A stretch of DNA of 7,674 bases from Desulfoplanes sp. (GCA_028708105.1 JAQVZR010000075.1:1-7674), one strand, 5' to 3'. Shown: positions 1 to 6,144, counted from the first letter of the stretch. Notes: a model not told the origin generated them from the letters alone. Program-made: numbers and translations.

Positions 1-111
1 ACCAATGAACACAACGTATACTAAAAAGAAGGTAACTATTCGATAACGGAAGCCTCGACCAGCCCTGCGTACGAACGGTCCCAGCAAAAAAACCTTGCAG
101 ATGTACGACAT
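1..111 (-). CDS. Possible 5' part of a membrane-protein gene, cut by the window edge
   Basis: On the minus strand a reading frame is open from an ATG at 111-109 to the window edge (37 codons). I do not recognise a family. The visible residues hold a basic stretch (VRRAGRGFRYR) followed by a hydrophobic run (IVTFFLVYVVFIG). That is the layout of an N-terminal signal anchor or signal peptide. The ATG has no Shine-Dalgarno sequence. An in-frame TTG at 87-85 has AAGG at 96-93 with 5-nt spacing and may be the true start. It would be co-directional with rpmB but separated from it by the terminator at 193-227, so it would need its own promoter, and I see no good one. A 37-codon open frame can arise by chance, so this is a weak call. 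Confidence 0.28.
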   Translation of the reverse strand, partial: MSYICKVFLLGPFVRRAGRGFRYRIVTFFLVYVVFIG

Positions 112-192
112 ACTGTTGCCATGAACAGGCTGCAAGCAGAACAGAAAAAAGGCCGAAAAGACTATTTTACTTAAAAAGGATCAAGGACTAAC

Positions 193-227
193 AAAAAAAA
201 GGCGACCATTTCTGATCGCCTTTTTTT
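193..227. terminator. Bidirectional intrinsic terminator downstream of rpmB
   Basis: The arms GGCGA (201-205) and TCGCC (216-220) pair perfectly. Past one mismatch, two further pairs close a 4-nt loop at 209-212. The stem is flanked by eight A (193-200) and seven T (221-227), so either transcript ends in a U tract. On the minus strand it lies about 24 nt past the rpmB stop codon and is the natural end of that transcript. On the plus strand it would block read-through from the left into the region antisense to rpmB. Confidence 0.85.
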
Positions 228-250
228 GTGTCTCTCAGAAGAGACTGAAA

Positions 251-451
251 TTACTTTGCAGCCGGCTTGGTCACAGCACCGGAGCGTATACAACTGGTGC
301 ATACGGAAATCTTTTTCACTTCGCCCGAAGGAAGCTGGGCCCGAACTTTCTGGAGATTGGGCATAAAACGACGCTTGCTCTTGTTATGGGCATGACTGAC
401 ATTGTTTCCGACCTGGGGTTTTTTCCCGCAAATGGCACATTCCTTTGACAT
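251..451 (-). CDS. rpmB: Large-subunit ribosomal protein bL28, zinc-binding form
   Basis: The 66-residue protein is bL28, a small basic protein of the 50S subunit. It opens with [29 protein letters not shown], which contains the family signature G-x-x-V-S-H-(A/S)-x-x-(K/R)-(T/S)-(K/R)-R-x-F. Cysteines C5, C8, C51 and C54 form the paired CxxC motifs of the zinc-ribbon (C+) form. The C-terminal part VCTSCIRSG is typical. The length is normal for the short bacterial form. The ATG is preceded by AGGAGG (complement of 457-462) with about 5-nt spacing. The gene diverges from the DUF177/rpmF/fab operon and is monocistronic as far as can be seen, ending at the hairpin at 193-227. Identification is secure. 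Confidence 0.97.
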   Translation of the reverse strand: MSKECAICGKKPQVGNNVSHAHNKSKRRFMPNLQKVRAQLPSGEVKKISVCTSCIRSGAVTKPAAK

Positions 452-475
452 TATATCCTCCTGAACTGAATCTAA

Positions 476-504
476 ATTTTACTGTGCATATCTGTCTCTG
501 GGAT
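476..504 (-). promoter_or_regulatory. Candidate rpmB promoter
   Basis: Read on the minus strand, TAAAAT (481-476) matches the -10 consensus at five of six positions. ATCCCA (504-499), 17 bp upstream, matches -35 at three of six. Transcription would start near 470, giving a leader of about 20 nt that contains the rpmB ribosome-binding site. The -35 lies within one arm of the inverted repeat at 499-527. The weak -35 keeps confidence low, but I found no better candidate in the gap. Confidence 0.3.
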
Positions 505-527
505 GTATAAAGCAGAAAAACATCCCA
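499..527. repeat. Perfect 8-bp inverted repeat upstream of rpmB
   Basis: TGGGATGT (499-506) and ACATCCCA (520-527) are exact reverse complements separated by 13 nt. The arm centres are 21 bp apart, two helical turns, which suits a dimeric DNA-binding protein. It could instead fold as an RNA hairpin if rpmB transcription starts further upstream. There is no following T tract, so it is not a terminator. It lies between the divergent starts and overlaps the proposed rpmB -35. Whether it acts as an operator or an RNA element is not decided by the sequence. Confidence 0.5.
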
Positions 528-589
528 CGCAGGAGCTGAAGAAGACGGTTTCTTATCCGCAGAGTAAAAAAATAGCAAGCCCAAAATCC

Positions 590-617
590 TTGACATTGAA
601 ATTGTTCTCACTATAAA
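590..617 (+). promoter_or_regulatory. Sigma-70 promoter of the DUF177-rpmF-plsX-fab operon
   Basis: TTGACA (590-595) is a perfect -35 box. TATAAA (612-617) matches -10 at five of six positions, and the spacer is 16 bp. Transcription would begin near 623-625, only about 15 nt before the ATG at 639. The 5' leader would then hold little beyond the GAGG ribosome-binding site at 630-633. No room is left for a riboswitch or attenuator, so control would be at initiation. It is the best promoter match in the window apart from the one before glyA. Confidence 0.72.
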
Positions 618-638
618 AACTTCACCTTTGAGGCAAGT

Positions 639-1163
639 ATGCAAACACAGTGGATAGATCTTCATGATATCCCGGCAAATGGCCGGGAATTTTCTTTTCA
701 TGACCAGACCGTATGGGACGAGCTCTGGATCGAATTCGGTATGGAATGCCGGTCGGAAACAACTGTTACCGTCGATTTCACGATCCTGCCCGCTTCACAC
801 GGTATCTTTGTCAAGGGAAAGATTCACGGTGAAGTCATTGTTCCCTGTACCCGGTGTCTGGAAGATGCCCGGGTGCCCATGGACAATGGCTTCGAGTTTT
901 TCGAACCCGCAACCACCGAAGATGACGGTTTCAACTCCGCCTTGCTCCGTGAGCAGGATGGAACACGGGAACTGGATATCATTGCGCTGGTCTGGGAACA
1001 ATTTCTCATGGCCCTGCCGGACAAACCGCTCTGCTCACCGGCATGCAAGGGACTCTGTGTCCATTGCGGCCAGAACCTGAATACGGCACAATGTGCCTGT
1101 GATGAGGAAATCGGTGACATCCGTTTGAGTGCTCTGAGAAACATGAAAGTACCAACCAAATAA
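639..1163 (+). CDS. yceD: DUF177 family protein (YceD-like)
   Basis: This 174-residue protein belongs to the DUF177/YceD family, whose gene sits next to rpmF in many bacteria. Plant chloroplast members are linked to 23S rRNA accumulation, so a role in large-subunit assembly is likely but unproven here. The sequence shows the family core GEVIVPCTRCLE (C70, C73). A cysteine-rich C-terminal module follows, LPDKPLCSPACKGLCVHCGQ (C132, C136, C140, C143), then CAC (C152, C154). The typical end is DIRLSALRNMK. The eight cysteines suggest metal binding. The start is set by GAGG at 630-633, 5 nt before the ATG. It is the first gene of the operon and ends 35 nt before rpmF. Family assignment is secure; function is inferred. 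Confidence 0.92.
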   Translation: MQTQWIDLHDIPANGREFSFHDQTVWDELWIEFGMECRSETTVTVDFTILPASHGIFVKGKIHGEVIVPCTRCLEDARVPMDNGFEFFEPATTEDDGFNSALLREQDGTRELDIIALVWEQFLMALPDKPLCSPACKGLCVHCGQNLNTAQCACDEEIGDIRLSALRNMKVPTK

Positions 1164-1198
1164 TATTTAACATCATAATTTGAGTATGAGGTGTAACC

Positions 1199-1390
1199 AT
1201 GCCATTACCAAAGAAGAAGACTTCAAAATCCAAAAGAAACATGCGCCGTTCCCACGATCACGTGAGTGTACCTAACTTCGTATATTGCGAATGTGGTGAG
1301 GCAACCCTGCCTCACACAATCTGTCCCGGTTGCGGTACCTACCGCGGACGGACATATGTTGTTAATAAGGACACGGATGCCCAAGAATAG
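1199..1390 (+). CDS. rpmF: Large-subunit ribosomal protein bL32, zinc-binding form
   Basis: This 63-residue protein is bL32 of the 50S subunit. It starts with the family hallmark MPLPKKKTSKSKRNMRRSHD, a variant of the usual AVPKKKxSxSRRxxRRaH. Cysteines C30, C32, C42 and C45 (YCECG and CPGCG) make the zinc ribbon of the C+ form. It ends with GTYRGR, also typical. GAGGTG (1188-1193) lies 5 nt before the ATG. The last 14 nt overlap the start of plsX, whose ribosome-binding site lies inside rpmF. The rpmF-plsX pairing is conserved across many bacteria and couples ribosome and membrane-lipid gene expression. Confidence 0.97.
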   Translation: MPLPKKKTSKSKRNMRRSHDHVSVPNFVYCECGEATLPHTICPGCGTYRGRTYVVNKDTDAQE

Positions 1391-2435
1391 CAGCCTGCCT
1401 CGTATTGCAGTCGATGCCATGGGCGGTGACTTCGGACCTGGCGTCATTATTAAGGGTGCAGTCGAGGCAGCACAAACGAAAAAAGTATCCCTCCTCTTGG
1501 TCGGCCGGGAGGAAGAGCTTCGTAAAGAACTCGCCAAGTACAAGGTCGACCATCTACCCATCGAAATTGTCAACGCCACACAAGTTGTTGAGATGGTTGA
1601 CAAACCTTCAGAAATTCTGCGTAAGAAAAAGGATGCTTCCATTCATGTGGCCTGCCGCCTGGTCAAGGAAGGCAAAGCAGACGGAGTTGTCAGCGCCGGA
1701 AATTCCGGCGCAACCCTGGCATGCGGCATGTTTGTCCTGGGCAGAATCAAAGGGGTAGAACGCCCGGCTCTGGCAACGATACTGCCCACCGAGGGTAATC
1801 CGGTCGTTTTTCTGGATGTCGGCGGCAATGTGGACTGCAAGCCCTTTCACCTGGTTCAGTTTGGCCTGATGGCTGAAGTCCTGGCCAAAGATCTGCTGTG
1901 CGTGCCCAACCCCAAGATCGGTCTCTTAAGTATCGGTGAAGAAGAAGGCAAAGGCAACGCCCAGGCCAAGGAAGCGTACAAGCTTTTCAAGCTCTCCTCT
2001 ATGAATTTTATGGGCAATGCCGAAGGAAGGGACGTCTTCGCAGGCAAGTTTGATGTCATTGTCTGTGACGGATTTGTTGGCAATGCAGTGCTCAAAGTCA
2101 GTGAGGGAGTTGGTAAAGCCATCTCGAATATTCTCAAGGCTGAAATCAAAAAAAGCTTTTTGTTCAAGCTGGGCTGCCTTTTGGCCCTGCCTGCATTCAA
2201 GCGTTTGGCTCGCAGACTGGATTATGCCGAATACGGTGGAGCCCATCTTTTGGGACTTAATGGCATTGCCATCGTATGCCACGGAGCTTCCAACTCCAGA
2301 GCCATCCGTATCGCCGTTGAAAAGGCCGGAGCCTTTGTGACCAGCAAAGCCAATGAGCATCTCGTTGAAGGGCTTAAGGCGAATAAGGAATTGGCATTGT
2401 TCACCAAGCGTGCTCTCCCCGAAGGCAGGCAATAA
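1377..2435 (+). CDS. plsX: Phosphate acyltransferase PlsX (acyl-ACP to acyl-phosphate)
   Basis: PlsX converts acyl-ACP and inorganic phosphate to acyl-phosphate, the acyl donor for PlsY in phosphatidic-acid synthesis. It is a peripheral membrane enzyme. The 352-residue length is normal. Motifs in order are IAVDAMGGDFGP (10-21), SAGNSGA (106-112), DVGGN (147-151), GEEEGKGN (187-194), CDGFVGN (230-236), DYAEYGGAHLLGLNG (282-296) and HGASNSRA (302-309). Residues 260-281 form a hydrophobic-then-basic stretch matching the membrane-contacting helical region of the family. The frame is open further upstream, but ATG 1377 gives the canonical N-terminus and has AAGGA at 1367-1371 with 5-nt spacing. 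It overlaps rpmF by 14 nt, so translational coupling is likely. Confidence 0.97.
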   Translation: MPKNSSLPRIAVDAMGGDFGPGVIIKGAVEAAQTKKVSLLLVGREEELRKELAKYKVDHLPIEIVNATQVVEMVDKPSEILRKKKDASIHVACRLVKEGKADGVVSAGNSGATLACGMFVLGRIKGVERPALATILPTEGNPVVFLDVGGNVDCKPFHLVQFGLMAEVLAKDLLCVPNPKIGLLSIGEEEGKGNAQAKEAYKLFKLSSMNFMGNAEGRDVFAGKFDVIVCDGFVGNAVLKVSEGVGKAISNILKAEIKKSFLFKLGCLLALPAFKRLARRLDYAEYGGAHLLGLNGIAIVCHGASNSRAIRIAVEKAGAFVTSKANEHLVEGLKANKELALFTKRALPEGRQ

Positions 2436-2480
2436 CTCTTTTGCATCACCTTAGAGTGTGGTAAATCCGAGATCTTCCAT

Positions 2481-3473
2481 ATGACCAAACAAAGTGCTCT
2501 CAAAGGGCTGGGATTCCATGTCCCGGATAAAATCGTCTCCAATCAGGATCTTGAAAAAATCATTGATACTACCGACGAATGGATCACGACCCGGACCGGT
2601 ATCAAGACCCGTCATTACGCCGAACCTGGCATTGGGACCTCTGATTTGGCACTTGAAGCCAGCCTTAAGGCCCTGAAAGATGCTGGCATGTCCCCTGGCG
2701 ATCTAACACACATCATTGTTCCCACCTTCACCCCGGATTCCTATGTCCCCAGTGCGGGATGCATCCTACAACACAAGCTGGGAATTCCCGGAATCCCGAG
2801 CTACGATATAGCTGCAGCATGCTCTGGATTCCTTTACGGGCTTGAAAACGCCAGGGCGTTGGTTGCCCTGCATCCTGAAGCCAACGTCCTGGTTGCTGCC
2901 AGTGAAGTTATTTCCTCGCGCACAAATTTCAAAGACCGTTCCACCTGTGTCCTCTTTGGCGACGGGGCCGGGGCCGTTGTGGTCGGAGCTTGCGATAACG
3001 CAGCGTCTCCCGGACGGATCATTGATATTCTGCTCACTGCCGACGGTGCCCTGGGAGAACTCCTGACGGTCAAAGGCGGTGGCTCATGCACCCCCCCCCT
3101 CCTGGACACCACCATCGGCCCAGAATACTTTGTGCAGATGGAAGGCAGGGACGTCTTCAAACATGCGGTTCGTTCCATGGCCACTGTGTGCAAGGATATC
3201 CTGGCAAAAAACAGTCTTTCCACTGACGATATCGATCTGGTTATACCGCACCAGGCCAATATCCGGATCATCCAGTCCCTGGGCAAAAAACTGAATGTTT
3301 CCCCGGACCGTATCTTCGTCAATGTGGACCGATATGGCAACACCTCAGCTGCTTCCGTGCCCATCGCCCTGGCTGAAGCCAGAGATCAAGGACGCATCAC
3401 TCCAGGTTCCAAAGTCCTTTTGACATCCTTTGGCGGAGGATTTACCTGCGCATCTACACTCCTTCAGTTTTAA
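2481..3473 (+). CDS. fabH: Beta-ketoacyl-ACP synthase III
   Basis: FabH condenses an acyl-CoA primer, usually acetyl-CoA, with malonyl-ACP to start type II fatty-acid synthesis. The 330-residue thiolase-fold protein has the Cys-His-Asn triad: C114 in AAACSGF, H257 in PHQANIRI and N287 in GNTSAAS. DEWITTRTGI (32-41) holds the Trp and Arg that contact CoA, and FGDGAGA (159-165) is typical. The C-terminal GGGFTC has Cys323 where the family usually has Trp (GGGFTW), a mild deviation away from the triad. The ribosome-binding site is poor: only GAG about 9 nt upstream, although the N-terminus fits the family and no other in-frame start exists. Translation may depend on coupling to plsX, 45 nt upstream. 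A run of nine C at 3091-3099 encodes residues 204-207. Confidence 0.97.
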   Translation: MTKQSALKGLGFHVPDKIVSNQDLEKIIDTTDEWITTRTGIKTRHYAEPGIGTSDLALEASLKALKDAGMSPGDLTHIIVPTFTPDSYVPSAGCILQHKLGIPGIPSYDIAAACSGFLYGLENARALVALHPEANVLVAASEVISSRTNFKDRSTCVLFGDGAGAVVVGACDNAASPGRIIDILLTADGALGELLTVKGGGSCTPPLLDTTIGPEYFVQMEGRDVFKHAVRSMATVCKDILAKNSLSTDDIDLVIPHQANIRIIQSLGKKLNVSPDRIFVNVDRYGNTSAASVPIALAEARDQGRITPGSKVLLTSFGGGFTCASTLLQF

Positions 3474-3502
3474 TCAAGCAACAGAACGAAAAGGTGGTCG
3501 CC

Positions 3503-4246
3503 ATGGCAGAACAACTCACCAGCACGGCATTGGTCACCGGGGGATCTCGGGGCATAGGAAAAGCCATTGCCCTCAGGCTGGCTCAAGCTGGATATCAAAT
3601 TTTTTTAACCTATGTTAGCAAACCCGAGCAGGCCGAAGAGGTGTGCGCTACTATCCGCTCCCAGGGCGGAAAGGCCAATTCCTTCAAACTGGATGTGGGG
3701 AACTGGGATCAGGTTGTGGATTTCTTTAAACAAGAAATCAAAAGAAAGGTCCATCTTGACGTGCTGGTCAACAATGCCGGGATCACCAAAGACAGTCTGA
3801 TCATGCGCATGCACAAAGACCAGTGGCAACAAGTGCTTGACGTAAACCTCACCGGATGCTTTGTCTGCCTGCAGCAGGCAGCTCTTATCATGCTCAAACA
3901 ACGTTCCGGCCGGATTATCAATATTACGTCGGTGGTAGGCCAACGCGGAAATCCAGGGCAAGCCAACTATTCGGCTGCAAAGGCTGGGATCATCGGGTTG
4001 ACCAAAACTGCGGCCCAGGAATTGGCCTCCAGAGGCATAACCGTCAATGCCATTGCCCCTGGATTTATCCAGACGGATATGACAGCAGTTCTTTCAGCAG
4101 AGGTGCGGGAACAATTTCAGTCCGTCATCCCTATGAATACTCTGGGTACTCCTGAAGATATCGCTGAGGCAGCTGCTTTTCTGGCATCCCCGGGAGCTGG
4201 CTACATTTCCGGACAAATCCTAGGCGTCAACGGCGCTATGTACTAA
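3503..4246 (+). CDS. fabG: 3-oxoacyl-ACP reductase (NADPH)
   Basis: FabG reduces 3-oxoacyl-ACP to 3-hydroxyacyl-ACP with NADPH in the elongation cycle. The 247-residue short-chain dehydrogenase/reductase has the cofactor motif TGGSRGIG (12-19), NNAG (90-93) and the full tetrad N115, S143, Y156, K160 (YSAAK). PGFIQTDM (186-193) is typical. The end, GQILGVNGAMY, differs slightly from the usual GQTLHVNGGMY. The ATG at 3503 is preferred because AAGGTGG (3491-3497) lies 5 nt before it. A GTG at 3494 in the same frame falls inside that ribosome-binding site. It begins 29 nt after fabH, without the fabD that separates the two genes in E. coli. Confidence 0.96.
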   Translation: MAEQLTSTALVTGGSRGIGKAIALRLAQAGYQIFLTYVSKPEQAEEVCATIRSQGGKANSFKLDVGNWDQVVDFFKQEIKRKVHLDVLVNNAGITKDSLIMRMHKDQWQQVLDVNLTGCFVCLQQAALIMLKQRSGRIINITSVVGQRGNPGQANYSAAKAGIIGLTKTAAQELASRGITVNAIAPGFIQTDMTAVLSAEVREQFQSVIPMNTLGTPEDIAEAAAFLASPGAGYISGQILGVNGAMY

Positions 4247-4260
4247 TTGAACAGTTGGCT

Positions 4261-4285
4261 CATCCGTCCTGTACGCGGGGGGATG
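4261..4285 (+). other. Imperfect hairpin between fabG and acpP
   Basis: CATCC (4261-4265) pairs with GGATG (4281-4285). After a G-G mismatch, TCC (4267-4269) pairs with GGG (4277-4279) with one wobble, leaving a 7-nt loop. The sequence after it, TAATTTTATCC, is T-rich but not a clean T tract. It could be a leaky terminator, a processing site, or a structure protecting the 3' acpP transcript. The 85-nt gap is the longest inside this operon, which suggests a regulatory role. I see no convincing promoter here. Confidence 0.35.
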
Positions 4286-4331
4286 TAATTTTATCCAAAA
4301 AACTAAAGCATTACACACTGTGGAGGCAAAT

Positions 4332-4562
4332 ATGTCCGTAGAATCCAAAGTTAAAGAAATCGTAATTGAACAGCTTGGTGTCAGTGCCGACGAAATTAAA
4401 GAAACATCTTCCTTTGTCGAAGATCTGGGTGCCGATTCTCTGGATCTCACCGAACTGATCATGGCCATGGAAGAGGAATTTGATATCGAAATCGATGATG
4501 AAGACGCTCAGAACATCCAGACGGTTCAGGACGCGGCAAAATACATCGAGGCTCATATATAA
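4332..4562 (+). CDS. acpP: Acyl carrier protein
   Basis: ACP carries growing acyl chains as thioesters on a 4'-phosphopantetheine arm and is the shared substrate carrier for FabH, FabG, FabF and PlsX. The 76-residue acidic protein has the attachment site DSL with Ser36 ([10 protein letters not shown]), the acidic recognition helix II after it, and the typical [23 protein letters not shown]-terminal half. The start is ATG 4332, with GGAGG at 4322-4326 spaced 5 nt. A GTG at 4320 in the same frame is too close to that site. It is the last gene of its transcription unit, with a terminator 12 nt after the stop codon. A strong ribosome-binding site and 3'-terminal position fit an abundant protein. 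Confidence 0.97.
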   Translation: MSVESKVKEIVIEQLGVSADEIKETSSFVEDLGADSLDLTELIMAMEEEFDIEIDDEDAQNIQTVQDAAKYIEAHI

Positions 4563-4573
4563 GTCTGCTGCAC

Positions 4574-4615
4574 AACGGGTGCCTTTCTGTTTTAAGGAGC
4601 AAGGTACCCGTTTTT
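4574..4615 (+). terminator. Intrinsic terminator after acpP
   Basis: AACGGGTGCC (4574-4583) pairs with GGTACCCGTT (4603-4612) over ten positions, with one G-U wobble. The 19-nt loop can form a small inner stem of its own (CCTT/AAGG). Five T follow at 4611-4615, two of them in the stem. The position directly after acpP indicates that most transcripts from the upstream promoter end before fabF. The T tract is short, so some read-through is plausible. Confidence 0.75.
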
Positions 4616-4772
4616 GCATCCATTCGGGACCAATGACTGTTACCGTTTCCTGTCTCAACATCCCAGTCATCTTGCCTTCTTGCGAACACTTCCTTCACAG
4701 AAGTTCGGAAAGCCATGACTTTCCCTATCTCACTCCGATTTCGCCCATCCCGATAGCAACAGCAGCCCCCCA

Positions 4773-4801
4773 TTAGCAGCCACGGGCACACAAAGTGTGA
4801 T
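4773..4801 (+). promoter_or_regulatory. Weak candidate fabF promoter overlapping a small palindrome
   Basis: The stretch between the acpP terminator and fabF (4616-4862) holds no convincing gene. Its best promoter match is TTAGCA (4773-4778), 17 bp, TGTGAT (4796-4801), four of six matches for each box. The -10 overlaps the palindrome CACACAAAGTGTG (4787-4799), which could be an operator or a tiny hairpin. Transcription would start near 4808, leaving a leader of about 55 nt. The match is weak; the argument rests mainly on the terminator upstream of fabF. Confidence 0.25.
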
Positions 4802-4862
4802 AAGTGTAACCGGCCTGCAGCGCTCTGAACATCAACAATAGCAGTAGAGTCATGAGGATACC

Positions 4863-6107
4863 ATGATTGGAAAAAGGGTTGTAGTTACAGGACTTGCCGC
4901 CATCACCCCCATAGGGAACAATCTGGAGACGAGCTGGTCCAACCTTGTACAGGGGATCTCTGGCATTGGCCCCATCACCCTATTTGACTGTTCCGAATTT
5001 CAGACCAAAATTGCAGGGGAACTGAAAAATTTTCAGCCGGAGGAATACATCCCGGCCAAACAGCTCAAACGGATGGACAGATTTGTCCAGATCGCAGTTA
5101 TAGCTTCCAGGCAGCTTATGGAGGATGCTGATTTCACCATCTCAGAAGAAGAGGCTGCCCGGTGCGGTGTCATCCTGGGTTGCGGACTGGGTGGCTTAAA
5201 AACCATTGAGGACTTCCACTCCAGACTGCTCAAAAGAGGTCCCACCAAGGTCTCACCTTTTTATATACCCGAACTCATCGCCAATATGTCCGCAGGCCAG
5301 ATTTCCATATTCACAGGAGCCAAAGGGCCAAATCTTACCACGACATCGGCCTGTGCCTCGGCATTGCACGGTATCGGATATGCCTATTCCGACATCCGGC
5401 TGGGCCGCGCCGATGTCATGATTACCGGTGGCGTGGAATCAACCATCACCCCCATGGGAGTTTCCGGCTTTAATGCCATGAAAGCCCTTTCCACACGCAA
5501 CGATGAACCGGAGAAAGCCAGCCGCCCTTTTGACCGGGATCGTGACGGATTTGTGATCGGTGAAGGATGCGGTCTGCTCATGCTGGAATCTCTGGAACAT
5601 GCCCAGGCCCGGGGAGCAAAAATATACGCGGAAGTCAGTGGCTACGGAGCCTCTTCCGACGCCTATCACATGACGGCTCCGGACCAAACCGGCTCAGGCA
5701 TGGCCATGGCCATGCGTGCGGCGCTGGCGGACGGCGAGGCATCTCCTGAGATGATTGATCACGTTAATGCCCACGGCACATCCACGAAACTCAATGACCT
5801 GAGTGAAAGCCGGGCCTTAAAGACTGTTTTTGGCGAACACGCACAAAAAATCTCCATCACAGCCAATAAATCCATGATCGGCCACCTGCTCGGTGCTTCG
5901 GGCGGTGTAGAAAGTGTCTTCACGGCCATGAGTATTGCCAAAGGCATTGTTCCCGGGACCATCAATCTGGAACATCCTGATGATGAGTGTACCCTGGATT
6001 ATGTCGCAGACGGAACACGCACCCAGGACATCCACCTTGCTCTGTGTAACTCCTTTGGCTTTGGCGGGACCAACGCGTCCATCATGTATAAAAAATTCGT
6101 TGGATAA
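4863..6107 (+). CDS. fabF: Beta-ketoacyl-ACP synthase II
   Basis: FabF elongates acyl-ACP with malonyl-ACP by decarboxylative Claisen condensation in the cytosol. The 414-residue protein has the Cys-His-His triad of elongating synthases: C164 in TTSACASALHG, H304 in NAHGTST and H341 in IGHLLGASGG. The conserved K336 (NKSMIGH) and the glycine-rich gate loop with F400 (NSFGFGGTN) are also present. The spacing almost equals E. coli FabF (C163, H303, K335, H340, F400). That, and its place after acpP, favour FabF over FabB. GAGGA (4854-4858) precedes the ATG by 4 nt. Between the terminators at 4574 and 6145 it looks like its own transcription unit, probably with some read-through from acpP. Confidence 0.96.
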   Translation: MIGKRVVVTGLAAITPIGNNLETSWSNLVQGISGIGPITLFDCSEFQTKIAGELKNFQPEEYIPAKQLKRMDRFVQIAVIASRQLMEDADFTISEEEAARCGVILGCGLGGLKTIEDFHSRLLKRGPTKVSPFYIPELIANMSAGQISIFTGAKGPNLTTTSACASALHGIGYAYSDIRLGRADVMITGGVESTITPMGVSGFNAMKALSTRNDEPEKASRPFDRDRDGFVIGEGCGLLMLESLEHAQARGAKIYAEVSGYGASSDAYHMTAPDQTGSGMAMAMRAALADGEASPEMIDHVNAHGTSTKLNDLSESRALKTVFGEHAQKISITANKSMIGHLLGASGGVESVFTAMSIAKGIVPGTINLEHPDDECTLDYVADGTRTQDIHLALCNSFGFGGTNASIMYKKFVG

Positions 6108-6144
6108 CCATGCCCTGCGTTGCTCGTTAAAGAACCTGTATCAC

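Noticed and set aside
1..192. Possible plus-strand gene or tRNA left of the first terminator
   Set aside because: All three plus-strand frames hit stops within the first 46 nt, the remaining open frame has no start codon, and no tRNA cloverleaf can be drawn.
433..447. TGGCAC-containing sequence resembling a sigma-54 promoter
   Set aside because: It lies inside rpmB and lacks the GC of the -12 element at the required spacing.
553..561. TTATCCGCA, one mismatch from a DnaA box
   Set aside because: It is a single site with no cluster, no AT-rich unwinding region and no origin-type gene neighbours.
384..701. 105-codon minus-strand ORF across the rpmB/DUF177 gap
   Set aside because: It overlaps rpmB in another frame and runs through the divergent promoter region; its product resembles no family and it has no ribosome-binding site.
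4633..4776. 47-codon plus-strand ORF in the acpP-fabF gap
   Set aside because: No convincing ribosome-binding site, low-complexity Pro/Ser/Ile-rich product and no recognisable family.
4459..4791. 110-codon minus-strand ORF antisense to acpP and across its terminator
   Set aside because: It starts at a GTG without a ribosome-binding site, crosses a stable terminator hairpin and is antisense to a clear acpP; most likely a shadow frame.
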